A stretch of 64,000 nt of DNA. Source: Neoscytalidium dimidiatum (lineage: Eukaryota > Ascomycota > Dothideomycetes > Botryosphaeriales > Botryosphaeriaceae). A model generated the notes under the pieces. That model searched no databases, was not told the DNA's origin, and worked only from the letters and a program-made list of their open reading frames with translations. Positions within the stretch are counted from its first letter, which is position 1; the number at the start of each line of letters is the position of its first letter. Positions 10,703 to 21,938 of this stretch are shown here, piece after piece. The stretch spans positions 1,116,001 to 1,180,000 of the forward strand of contig CM074698.1 in assembly GCA_037367355.1 (NCBI GenBank). The letters are read 5' to 3'. A program made the translations under genes and the position numbers.

Positions 10703-12488
10703 CGCGGTGCCGACAGAACAAATGCAGCAAAGCAGCTAGAAATGCATGGAAAGTAACCGGAGGATGAGAAAGCACAAGAGAATCAGTCGCGTGTGAGGGT
10801 GCGCAAGTGTGAGGAGTGGTGCGGCCTCTGAGTTAAAAGAAAAGCGGTCGGGCGGGGCCGTGGACCAGAGCGGGCCAGCCGCGCGACTGCAGATTGCGGC
10901 ACGTCCCACAAGCTGAGGCGGAGCATGATGCTTGCAGGTGGCGCTGACACAGCCTCAGGTCTGCCTCGCCGGGCGTTCGCCCTACGCGTTGTGGGATCGG
11001 CGTCTTACCGCAGCTGCGGGTATCCGCCATTCATTCGCTGGTAGCCCATGAGCGCGTTTCGTACTGGAGCCAGGCTCTGATCAAGAATGGAATATGCAGC
11101 CTTGTTAACAGATAATACAATCATCCATTGCGTCTTTATAGAGCCAGATACATTTCTGATACCTCCTGGCCGTACCCCTCGAGGGTGTAGATAGGTGGTT
11201 GCCCAGGTGCACCGTCTCTGGCACTTAGGATCTTGTATGGCCCTTTCTTCGCCCTCGGCCTACTTGGATCTGGGACATAGAAGACCATTTCTCCCCGGCC
11301 GAATCCGCAGGCGACCTTGTTCTGCGTCAGCCACTGTGGCGAAGGCACTACTCTTTGCAACTTACTGGCATTCTGGGACCCCCTTTCACGACGTGCGATC
11401 GCATTTTGCCGTCTTCCTCGGCTGCGTCTTCCGCGCTGGTTTCGGGGATGCCGGTCACTTCGAGCGATTGCTGCTCTTGAGCTGTTTCATCGTGCTGCGC
11501 CTATTTGGGATTGCCTCGTATTAGTCTTCCCCATCTGCGACTGCCCCTAAGCATAGACGACTCACCATAATGGTCGAAATGGTTGGCAGATGCAGTGTCG
11601 AAATGCTGCTACGCCGTGGGTTCCGGTGGTTCTATTTTGCGTTGCCGCCCGAATAATGTGCTGAAGCCTTATCTTATAGCTGACCGGCCACCCATGAGGC
11701 TGAAAGGCAGAAGCTCCACCTCCATAGGCGCCAATGACAGCTACATTTCGGCCCCCATGTTTGTCTGCGGAAGGCTTCAGTCTCGCATGTTAGCCGAAAA
11801 CCTGGCCCCCGACAGCCCGGACTACGAACCAAATGGAGCCACCATATCGCTGCTCATTTGTGGGTGGCGTCAGTCAGCGACGTCTTGTGGCTGGTATGCT
11901 TGCTTTTGCAGGCAAATCAGCCTCGCCTTCCACCTGTCGGCTGCCTGCGGAGAAGTGCCACGCCCGACCGTCAGTACCGAAGTTAGCGCCGTCCCGGACG
12001 AACTTCTATCCAGTCCAGTCTGTACCTGTCACTGCAGCCCGTAGGTAGATGAACTACTCGGCTGGAAGTGAGCATTCAACGGAAACAGTTACAGTTGCTA
12101 TGGCGGGAGGGGTTAGTTCCCTTTGCCATCCACTGGCGATCAGCATATCACTGCTGCCGCGTCAGCCAATATGGGAGAAATGGTGCGGCCAAAGAGCAGT
12201 GTACTTGCTAATAAGGAAGTAGATGGACAGACTTCACGTTCAAAAGGGTCGCACACACGTGCCTCCCAGGTTGATTTGGGACAATCAATTTGCAAAATAT
12301 CGAGCAATAAATAAAGAAAAAAAAAAAAATACGGGGCATCTTGCGGCAAACACGTTCAAGTATCTCTTTGTTGCATGAGGCAAATAGGAGTACTATTGTA
12401 GGAAGAAGGGGTATCCAAGAGCGATCGCAACAAAACTCCACAAGACCAAGACTCTTTTGAGAGAGGAAGACGGAGAAAAGCTGGAGTG
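10703..12488. other. intergenic, 1.8 kb
   Basis: Between the DUF6594 start and the caspase-like stop. An A-tract (about 12314-12329) lies near the 3' end of the caspase gene. A 74-codon minus frame at 11136-11360 has a segment (VFYVPDPSRPRAKKGPYKIL) vaguely like the small SH3-like barrel that ends some retroelement integrases. It is too short and isolated to call a gene. Confidence 0.4.
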
Positions 12489-14041
12489 CTAGTCGATTGA
12501 TGCCTGGGTCTTCGGTCTGGCCCATTCACAAAGGCTATTGAATCCACGTAACGACAACTCGAGAAGAAAGACTGTGATGACAGCAAACACATATATTAAT
12601 CGCTTGATTGGCGATAGCTTTGCGTAGCTCCGCCTCGCGCTTGCGAGGAGAGGCTTGAGTCCGGTCGAAGAAAATTGGAAGGACAGAACGTTTCCAACGG
12701 TGTGGATGGAGAATTCACGGTCTGAGCAATTGTCACTATCTCCACTGCTTCGATCACCCGCACCCGTCGTTTGTCTCGAAAGCGTTCTGAAAGGGATGCT
12801 GGCGCGCCTGGGCAATTCGTTCCGCTGATACAAGATGGATTCGCCGCCCCAATCGTAGATATCTTGAACATCGCCGCGAGCTACCCTCCTGTTCTCTTTG
12901 GAATCTGGTACACCGAACGTCCTGTTCCGTTTCATAGCGATCTTTTGACGAAGAATCCTGATGAACGGCCGAATCCTTTGGCGTTTGGTTAAGTCTGTGA
13001 AGAACTCGTCCAGTCTGTGCTGCGGCGCATGTAGGTGTTGGAATTCCAGCCTTTTCACGAGCGGGAGGTACTGCATACAAGCAGCCAGGTTCTGCATCTC
13101 CGGCTCACTTGGTAGTTTGGACATTTCCAGACGCAATTCTACAGCGATATTCTCTTCTCCGTCTGCAGAAGCCTGGCACGACAAAGGACGAATGTAGATC
13201 CAGCCAAAGTTCTTCGATGATTGATCAAACAAAAATGGCTTTTTTCTTTTGGCTGATTTGTGGTACAGTTCTCTGTACAGTTGCGACGTCGAGAAGCCGT
13301 CCTCTGGGTTCCTGGCCAGCAAGTCCTCCAGGGCATTACAGAGAACTTTGGTAAAAGAGCTCGCGTACGAAGGCCCGTAGGCTTGCTCGCTAGGCGCCAC
13401 GGAACAAAGGACCTCGAACTTCCTCCGCCCGATTGTCTCCTTCGAAAAGGCTAGCGCAGCAAAACAGCAATCGAGAATCAAAAGCGTGTCGGTATCGGTC
13501 ATGTTAAGAGGATGAAAAGATGACCTGAAGAAGGTTTTGGCCTTTGATTCGGGTCCCTGCCGTGTCCTAGGAAGGTCAGCTTCAGAGCCTAACAGACGAA
13601 TTTAAGGGCGTACGGGTGAATTCCCAAGTCTGTCTGATCTCCCTCCACGGTGCTGCCATGTCCTGCATAATAGATGATGCTCAGCTTATGGGCACCTTCG
13701 AAGTCGTTGGCCCATTGCTGCATCTTTTGGTGAAGAGCGGCAGCGGAATTAGAGGGCGGAATCCTGTAGGTCTCTGTGTAGAAGCCGAAGCGACGGCTGC
13801 ACAGGCGTTTGAGCATGTCGACTTCCCCGGCCACGTTCATGTCGTCTTCCGCCCAAGAAACCATGAGAACGCCAACCTCGGAGTACCCGCTGGAGCCATT
13901 GCGATAGCGGGCATCTACTATCTTATTGAAGGCAAGTTTAGCTGTGTTCTGCTTGCCTTGCACAGAGTCCGGCTTTGGAGGGAGATCGACATGCAGGTCC
14001 ATGTGGAATGAGTTCGCGGTATTGGTCCTGGTGGGCGCCAT
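12489..14041 (-). CDS. caspase-like (peptidase C14) protein with C-terminal membrane anchor
   Basis: Exons 13614-14041 and 12489-13566 (intron 47 nt, GTACGC...CCTAG, branch CTGAC, phase 2), 501 aa. I chose the ATG at 14039-14041 (MAPTRTNTANSF). The caspase/metacaspase-like domain spans about 28-250. The catalytic His is H128 in IIYYAGHGS and the catalytic Cys is C177 in LLILDCCFA, both followed by the expected strand/helix pattern (SYASSFTKVLCNALEDLL; STSQLYRELYHKS). The region about 290-460 is basic and Ser-rich. A single hydrophobic helix (about 466-482, LIYVFAVITVFLLELSL) lies 19 residues from the C-terminus, so the protein is predicted tail-anchored. Family members cut after basic or acidic residues and many fungal forms act in cell death or incompatibility; substrate and role here are unknown. 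The intron is inferred from frame restoration between the two catalytic halves. Confidence 0.82.
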
Positions 14042-15097
14042 GACGAAGAGATATGGCACAGTAATAGCGCGTCGGCCTCGCTGGAATCTTATGAAGACCG
14101 CGCAGGGGCGACAGAGACAGCGCTGTGGCTCATACAAGCCATAGCAGCAGCGGATCGCGGTCTCTGGGCGGTATTTAAAGGTGTGCCAGAGGCTAGGGCC
14201 AGACTTGTGCAAGACGGCTTCAAGCGGCAGCTTAAAGTGGACGAAGCGGGCTCAGCCGCTGCTGACATGCTCGGGACGTTTTTGGGGGCGAAGGCGGAGT
14301 CAATTGTGTGAGTGGAGATTGCGGTGGTGGGCGTTCGCAGCTCGGCTGCCTGGGGAGGGGGATTGATCGCTCGCGTCGCATCAGCGCGTGCACCATGACG
14401 ACACGCCACTCCACTGCAACACGCCCTCAACCATGTCTGCTGTACCGCAACGTTCCGCCCCCACCGTCTGGCACACTTCTCTCTGGCGATTGTGTCCCCG
14501 TATGCCAATCTACTGTATCGACTGCAACGCTGGAAATGCTTCCTCGTAGGAACAAGCTGGCGGCTCCCGACTGCTGCATGGTCAACGAGGCACCCGACTC
14601 CCTCGCACAGCCACCCCTACCCGCAGACGCCCACTCACCTCCACCTGCTTGACCACAGCTCTTATATTCCTGGGTTATCGACTATACCACTCTCTGCGAG
14701 CCCACTTGCGCAGCCTTTTACCACCTACACAGCCACAAACCGACTGAGAGCCATGTCAATATCACCAAGCAAGAGCACCGCGCGCGCACATTTTCCCGTG
14801 TCGACCATCTCGATTGATTATCATTACTTATTAGCTGTAGGGATCGTCGTAGCCGGGTTCTGGTTCCCAACAATCGTCATAAGGAGAGTGTATCGTAATC
14901 GTCATGATCTTCGCCATACGCCAAATCCAGAGGAGCGCCGCGCCATATGCATCTTCCTTAACGCAAAGTATGAACACCGACCGATTCAGATCGATCAAAG
15001 ATCTCAGACCCTCGTCTCGCCATCTACACAATGGCACTCAACATCAAAATTTGGTTCGGCGGAGAGGGTCTGGGAGTGGAGGCCGAAGAGAGGGTGT
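14042..15097. other. intergenic, promoter side of the caspase-like gene
   Basis: 1.06 kb. A + frame open from about 14013 to 14309 overlaps the caspase start antisense and has Ala/Leu/Gly-rich, protein-like composition but no ATG in a useful position (see findings). The rest shows no convincing gene on either strand. Confidence 0.4.
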
Positions 15098-15551
15098 CTA
15101 TGCGCAGGCATCGCAGCGCTGGACTAGGAAGGACGTCGCGTTGCTGTAGTCATCGCCGTTATAGTCGTTGAATTGGGTGGAGCCAGGCCACTCAAGGAAC
15201 AGGTCACCGTGCGTGGTGCAGGACTCAGCCGTGTTGGTGACGCGAACACTATTAGAAGCATATCAGCAAAACAATCATTCCAAACTGGAGAGGCAGCATA
15301 ATTTACAGGTTGCCATGGTCGGGCACGAAGGTCCGGACGTTCTTGTTGTACGGCTCGGGCAGCACGATACACTGGTTGGTGGCGTATGCCTGCGTCGAGC
15401 ACTCGCCTGTGTAGTTCTCGCCCGTGCAGAACGTTACCTGGCCAACCTCACGCTTGACGAAGCCATTAGGCATGTTTGCGGTGGGAGGGGCTGCCGCGGT
15501 GATGGCAATAAAGGGCACAATCGTGGCGACAAGGGCAGCGAGGTACTGCAT
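15098..15551 (-). CDS. small secreted cysteine-containing protein (crystallin-like fold possible)
   Basis: Exons 15307-15551 and 15098-15248 (intron 58 nt, GTAAAT...AATAG), 131 aa. Residues 1-21 form a signal peptide (hydrophobic core LAALVATIVPFIAITAAAA-like). The mature part has six cysteines (including FCTGENYTGEC, NQCIVLP, TAESC, RCDAC), N-glycosylation sites in ENYTG and YSNAT, and a short motif PGSTQFNDYNGDD. The spacing Y-T-G-x-C and the Asp/Asn-rich turns resemble the beta/gamma-crystallin-like small secreted proteins of plant-associated ascomycetes; that likeness is by eye. Such proteins are often effector candidates or wall-associated, but no function is known. A TATA box lies at 15683-15692, giving a leader of roughly 100 nt. 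The splice is well supported because exon 2 supplies the missing cysteines. Confidence 0.82.
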
Positions 15552-15682
15552 GTTGGCGAGTGTGGAAAGATCGGTCGGGATGTCGAGTTGGCGGAGAGGG
15601 AAGTCGAGGAATCGAATTAAGATATCAAGCGATTATCGTCCGGAACGGCTGGTTGATGTTTTGATAGACTGAGCGGACAAGG

Positions 15683-15692
15683 CTTTTATATA
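15683..15692 (-). promoter_or_regulatory. TATA box of the small secreted protein gene
   Basis: On the minus strand the element reads TATATAAAAG. It lies about 135 nt upstream of the ATG at 15551. A clear TATA box fits a regulated, strongly induced gene. Confidence 0.6.
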
Positions 15693-15756
15693 CAGAGACA
15701 GGCAGCGAGCAATCGACGAGGGAGCTACGCATGCACTGACGGACCAGGTAGTACTA

Positions 15757-15780
15757 AGGACAGGGCCCAGGACAGGGCCC
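15757..15780. repeat. 12-bp tandem duplication
   Basis: Two perfect head-to-tail copies of AGGACAGGGCCC, about 70 nt upstream of the TATA box of the secreted protein gene. It could be a duplicated regulator site or chance slippage. Confidence 0.7.
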
Positions 15781-17966
15781 CGGCCAGTGCAAGCGTAACA
15801 AGGATGCGAGGCGACGATCCGGGACTCCGCCCACACGTATGTGGACGGCTGGCTGCAAGGTACGCGGCCGAGAAAGGGTAGGATCACACGAGACGAGAGA
15901 GAGAGCGGGGCGATCTAGAAGGTGACAAGCATATGACTAGCCACCGCCATTGTGTCCGGCCGTCGGTATGCCTTCTCCCGTGTTGGCCGGCCCGCAGCAT
16001 GGACGTGTTGCTGTCTCGCTGCTCGGCTGCTCGCGCTGGTGGTGAGCTGCATCGGCGGCAGCAGCTCAGATGCATCCACGGTTGAGCTGACACACGGGGA
16101 CCAAGACAGAAGGGCAGACAGGACTGGCCCGGTCGAGCCGATTGAAGAGGCGCGCGGGCCGTGTTGTGGCGCCAGCTCCGCGAAGGTGGAGCTGCAGGAG
16201 AAAGATGGGGACTGCGGCTCGAATGGCCTGGTCGGCGGCGGCCTGCCTGGCGGCCCTGACGACTGCGGACCAAAACGCCCGACCATGACCCGACAGAGCA
16301 AGCCACTGGGAGCCTAACTGCTTGTACATGCGCTAGAACATGCAGGCCCAGGGAACAAGGACAACGAAGGTGGGACCTGCCGGGCAACGACCAAGGGAGA
16401 GCCGCCGTATATTGTACCTGCCTACCTACTGTGTGCCAGTACGAGATTCCGACCGGACGCGGCCGCGAGAAAGCTCTGCCATGACAACTCGACAGCGGAG
16501 GGTGACGGAGGGCCGGGAGACGTCATGGGTATCAGTAGATTCTCGTAAATCTGACCTCAGAGGTACGGGAACACGGCTGGTGCTGGTTTTCGGGAGCCGG
16601 GCCCTTCCAGTCGGTGCTCTGGCGCGGCCGGCCTTGGGTTATGGCGATCTGCACAGGCCTCTCTTCTCCATGCACTCATCGGTGCTGCCGCTGGAGACGG
16701 TGAGTATGAGGGCCTCGAATGGCGGGTCGGAGAGGAAATCGGAGGGAGCCAGGAGAGCAGGCGGCTCAGACTTACTGCAGCTTGCGTGTGTGCCAGGTAG
16801 GTCGCCGGCCGATGAGAAGACATTTCTATTCTTAGCAGGCCCATGTGCTGGGGAGGCGGCTCGCTGGCCACCGTAGCTCTGCATCGTGTCTCGTTCTGGC
16901 AAAGTCGGGAAAGCTTGACCCAGCGCACGCCTCCGCACTTGCTGGCTGACTTGCATGCCTGCAGCTCCACCCGCGCCTCATCTCTTCCGCCTCCGCCCTT
17001 TCGCTCAGCTGCCTCCGATCGCCTGCGTGGCTCTGCACCACATGTATGTCATGTATGGATCACGCAGGGACGCTGACACGAAGGCTTCCCAACACCGATC
17101 ATTCGAGCAATGCGACGCTGCTTTTCGTGGCTCGTGTACCGTGAAGGCCTTCTGCACCGCTTCTCCAACCTCACGGTCGTTTCCTGTTCTCGTCTGCCGA
17201 CCCTGTGCTGCCCCACAGTGACACCGAAGCCCTCGACATGGAAACACAACCCCAACGCTCTTTTCCCCGACCGCCTTTCCGCTATCGCTCCGGTTCCGTA
17301 GATGCGCCGCTGCTCCGTCCTCAACCTTCTTCTCATTCTCTCCCTGTCTGCTGATCGCCGATAGACACATCTATTTGAGACGGCAGGCCTGCCTGTCTGT
17401 TGGCTTGTGCTCTCCTAATGCAGATGGCCCAAAGTGACGGTGAGGCGGTATGACGCCTGGCCACGACTACAACTCCCGAACGCCATCTAGGTCAAGGAGG
17501 CGGCATTTTCGAGCCGTGCGCTTTGTTGCTTCTACCCCGCCTTCCTCGCCAAGCATCGTCTTTCCTCTCGATCTTCTGCCGCTGTTCAATCAATTGGCGT
17601 CGACACAGCGGAAGAATGTGAACCGATCTTGACGGAGAGTAAGGTGCTACAGTACGGCGAGTACTCATGACTGGATTCCTTACCTCCCTTGATCCCACGC
17701 GCTGCCAACCCATTTATGCCGCTCCCACATTGCTTCACGATCATCCCGTGCTTGTTGCCGTTCCTCGCAGAGTTCACTTCTCTTTCATTATGCGTAGAAC
17801 GTCGCAAGCATGTATTGTACTGAGCAAGCTTGTCATCTGACATGCTTAATCAAACCTACGTAGTCATAATCACTGCTGACCCGGGCGCCCTGGCTACTGT
17901 TTCTACCCTTTGCGTCGTTATCAAACATTGATGCACGCTATACGATCCCGATACGCGAATCTTCCC

Positions 17967-19999
17967 TTATGCCGATGGGCTGTAACGGGAAAGCTTTCTG
18001 ATCCTAGCTCCGTAGATGTAGAACAAGATCGGCACTGGGAAGAGAGCGACAGCAATAAATGCAAGGAGTGATGTCGCCCAGTCCACTCCCAAAGTATGAT
18101 ACCTGTAGTTCCCAACATTAGCAGGCCGGTTTTCCAGGTGAGATATGCCGGAACTCACATAGCAACCGCGAAGAGAGGGAATCCCGCTCCAGCGAAACTT
18201 CGGACGAAAGTGTTGGCAGCAATCGCGCTGTTGGCGTTCATCATGTACACGTCGATGATGTAATTTAATCCCTGCAAGAAGATCATCAGGATGCCTGCCC
18301 CGATGGGAACGCCCGCAACGATTTCCGGCCAAGGGGTTATATTGGGATTGCTGGTCCAGGCGAACCAGAACTGGAATCGTCGTGTGTCAGTATCTTGATG
18401 AACTTCTTGGAATCATAGGCTTGCTTACCATGCCTACGGGGAACAGGAAGCCGCCGATAATCATGGGAATCAAGCGCTCTTCGGGAACCACTTTGCCATG
18501 TTTCTCCAGCTTGCGCTTAAAACGTGTCTTGGTGGTAAACGTGATTACGCCCCCACCGATGACGACCCCCACAGTGATACTGAGGAACGGGAGAGCACCC
18601 ACGCCCTCATTCCACCCGCGCGCCTCCTGGAAGGCAATTGGATAGGACTCGAAGAAGAGGTAAAGTATACCGTAAACAACAGCCATCTGCATATCAGAAG
18701 CGTCAGCGGTAACGAAACCATCACATACATTCCATCGACTTACGTATAGAGTGACGAGAAGCAGGATAGGCTCCAGAAATATCATGGCGAACGGCCTCAG
18801 CAGATACTTCCTGGCGATGGACCTCATGTCGACCTGGATCTCGTCATGTTTGGAGTGAATCGCCCAGTTTCGCGTTTCAAGTCGGATCTTCTTAGCCCGT
18901 CGCTGCAGCAAAACCGGCGCGTACGTCTCAGGCACGACGAGAAAGCCCACGGTGCCGAAGAAGAAACCCATAATCGCTGTGATGTACTCGGTCCATCTCC
19001 ACCCCAGGTGGCTCATTGTGATGAACCCACCCACAATGGGCCCGGCCACTGGCCCAATGAACGTGGCGCCTGCAAAAATGCAGACTGCGATACCTCGATC
19101 AATAGGATCCCAGAAATCGGCCAGGGCACCCCCGACAATGGCCAGAGGTGCTACCAGGAAGCGTGAGCAGAGAGGAACATCAGAAGGCCTGCAATTTAGC
19201 ACTTACCTGAGCCAAAGAAACCTCCAAAGAATCTCGCCAGCATTATCGTTTGTAGATTCTGGGCCACGGCAACCGGTATTTGGAAAATGGCAAAGACGAA
19301 AAAGCCAAAAAAGAGTGGATATTTCCGGCCGTACAGTTCAGACAGTGGCCCCCAAACGATGGGCCCGAAGGCGAATCCCTTTAATTGTGTCAGTCCGAGA
19401 AACTGGGAGCCTTGAAAGGGTTAATGCTTGGAAGGCATCGCCGTCCCGATGAGAAGGCGACCTACCAGAACAAAAAGGCTAGTACCGAGTGTCATTACTT
19501 CAGTGGACACGCCAAACTTTGTCGAAGTCACCATTGTCGCAGTGCTGAATACACTCGAAGCGAAGGTAATGCAGAAAGTCATCATCCCGAGGGTGATTGT
19601 GACGGTCCATTTCCACCACGGCGCCCAGTTGAACGGATTTTCAGGATCGTCAGATCCATCCCAGTCCACAAGGTTTTCGTCACGCTCCTCGGGTGTTCCA
19701 GCTTGTGTCTGCTGTTCTCTGAGTCTCTGTCTCTCAATGTCGTCGTCTGTGCTCTTCTTTCTATTCGGACTCGGTGATAGCGATGAAGGACGGTGGGGGA
19801 AACGAGAAATGTCCTCATCCTTTTCTGGGACCTTCTCCTCCATGCTGCGCCTGTCCTCCGAAGTGCTGGACTCGAAGGATTCCCTATCGCGCGAGGTAAC
19901 CTGTATTCCGCCGGTGATATCATTCGTAAGGTCGTCTGGTGCATGATTCGTCCTCCCACTTGCGGTTCTCATCATTCCAGCTGCCTCATTGCTGGCCAT
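17967..19999 (-). CDS. MFS transporter, DHA1 polyamine/multidrug exporter type
   Basis: Six exons: 19466-19999, 19207-19378, 18744-19150, 18429-18686, 18159-18370 and 17967-18102; introns of 87, 56, 57, 58 and 56 nt; 572 aa. Residues 1-120 are cytosolic and Ser/Glu-rich. Then come [16 protein letters not shown], which precedes TM1 in this family, and 12 predicted helices in two bundles. The family loop [19 protein letters not shown] lies between TM2 and TM3, and the antiporter-like motif C region ([13 protein letters not shown]) in TM5. A long cytosolic loop ([16 protein letters not shown]) splits the halves. These DHA1 proteins export polyamines, azoles or secondary metabolites by proton antiport at the plasma membrane; the substrate is unknown. 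Every junction restores conserved helices. It stands alone, 7 kb from the terpene synthase. Confidence 0.93.
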
Positions 20000-21930
20000 T
20001 ACGCCTCACAACGTTTGATATAATCCCCTGATAATAGTTTCGAGCGGATAAGTCTCAGTTGGCAAATGATATCGAGAGAGCACGAGTATCTGAACAGTAA
20101 GGGCCAAGAACACGCCGATCACCCCGTCCTGGGACCAGAATTCTTTGTTGAAACAAGGAGACAGTGGGAAGAACCAGGAGTCGAGATATAAGCAGCAAAG
20201 ACTCCTGAACGCAGCGGTTCGGCACCTAAGAATAAAAGCAGCGGCCGAGGCTAGGAAGAGGTCGGATACCACCAAAACTACACGGCTTAAAAATCGTACA
20301 GGTGACGCCATGACAACAGGCAACGATGGTAGGCGCTGCTTCAGGCCGTTCGCGCCGCCTCTGGTGGGTAGCTAGAGTCCAATTACAAGAGAAGAGACCC
20401 GACCAGGGTGGGATTTGTGGATCGAGACAACGGCAAGTGATCTACATAATGGCGATCCCGGATAAGAAGTGGAACGGACGACGCTTGTTCGGCCGAATGT
20501 AGACATTTGAGAAGCGAAGCCAGCAGGGAGTCGTCAACGCCATGGAGGATAGCATTCAGCGGGGCAGCGCCCTAGGCCACGCCTTATGGCAGCCACGGCG
20601 CGCCGCAGAGCCGAAGACTGCCGGGGGAGGTGCGGTGCGACGCGTATTACGAAGCAACCAATGTGGATGGCGATGCGCGACAAATGGATGACGTATGACT
20701 GTTGGCAGATGTTGAAAGACGTAAACACCCACCAGCCAACGCTCGGACTGTTCGGCCTGGCAAGAAGCGAGCCCGAGCTAAGCTGCGCCCGCTCTTCTTC
20801 GGCTTTAGCCTCCTCTTATCTCCATCCACGCCGTTTACTCCTTGCTTCGCAGCCCGCTGTCTCCTGACTCCGAGGCCGAACCTGCGTCTTGTTGGTCCTT
20901 ATCCTTCACCTCCTCGGCCGGGTTGCAGAGACCGAGCAGAAGGTATGGAGTATCGATGCACTCTTCCGAGTTTGGTTGTGACGCCTCTTCTTACAACAAT
21001 AAAGCCGGATGGACTGCCCACACCTTTCCATCCTCGACATGGGTGGAGCTCATGCGGTCCAAATCCAATCGGAAATTCTTGGCCCACAGATTGCCTGTGA
21101 GCGTTAGAGTCTACTTTTTCAATCTGTTTTTCCCTTTTCAATCGGGCATTTTAAGTTCGAAAAGCGAGATAAGCTTTCTAGATTCACGGGGTCGCATAGA
21201 CCGTGAGCCGGGTCGACTTTCATTCACCATTACCAAAACAAGCGGCGATTGGTGTTAGAATATCACATTTATTCAGCTTTGGTGCAGTTTCAACTGCGTA
21301 TTAGCTGACTGGAGTATAGAGAGGGGCACCTCTGGCACCCCTCCTCCATCATGCCCAGAATACGACTTCGCTTGTGCACCATCTTCTAAACTCAACAATT
21401 GGTCTGCATCGGGTATCTAGCACGTCCATAGAGTTCTCGCACGAATTCGTGACTACTTGCAGAATACATCGCCTTTGGAAGCTCAGCAATCACAGCAAGT
21501 AAACTATTCCATACAATATTGAAACGGTTGTCAGAGTGGCCGTGTTACCGCCATGCTTGAGCTGCCCACGAGATGTCTCACATGAAATCACATCCATCAG
21601 CGTGCTTCGAGCCCAAAGCTGAAGCATTTTGGCCGTCAGTTCCAACCTGTCTATCTAAAGGCAACTGCATCTGCTGAGAGCGTAGTGGTTCTTATGACTC
21701 ATATTGAAATGCGAAGTGAGGGGCATGTGTGCATGTGGGCAGCGAGAAGTTTTTCAAGTAGCTTTCGTGATGCAAACATCAAGAGGCATCGGAACCACCT
21801 CCGAGAACTTGGTATATGGATCGAAGGTACACGGCATTGCATTTGCGTTGCCCGATCTTTACGAAGGTCCGCATAATGGCCCATGGTTCGATGAATCGGT
21901 GCATGAGAGTTCCCCTTCCGCAGCATTGTC
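20000..21930. other. long intergenic region, 1.9 kb
   Basis: Between the MFS promoter and the 3' end of the GH105 gene. Open frames here (such as 20702-21100) have no protein-like pattern. No repeats, tRNA or transposon ends were seen. Confidence 0.4.
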
Positions 21931-21938
21931 CTACTTTC

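Larger units (their letters stand above)
15552..17966. other. long intergenic region, 2.4 kb
   Basis: GC-rich DNA with many overlapping open frames on both strands (for example 15952-16317 and 16340-16876). None has protein-like composition or a family resemblance. Its upstream end serves as promoter of the secreted protein; the rest is the 3' flank of the MFS gene. I see no RNA gene. Confidence 0.4.

Noticed and set aside
15952..16876. several overlapping open frames of 120-180 codons on both strands
   Set aside because: Caused by high GC content; composition is Arg/Gly/Pro/Ala random-like and no splice pattern or family match supports any frame.
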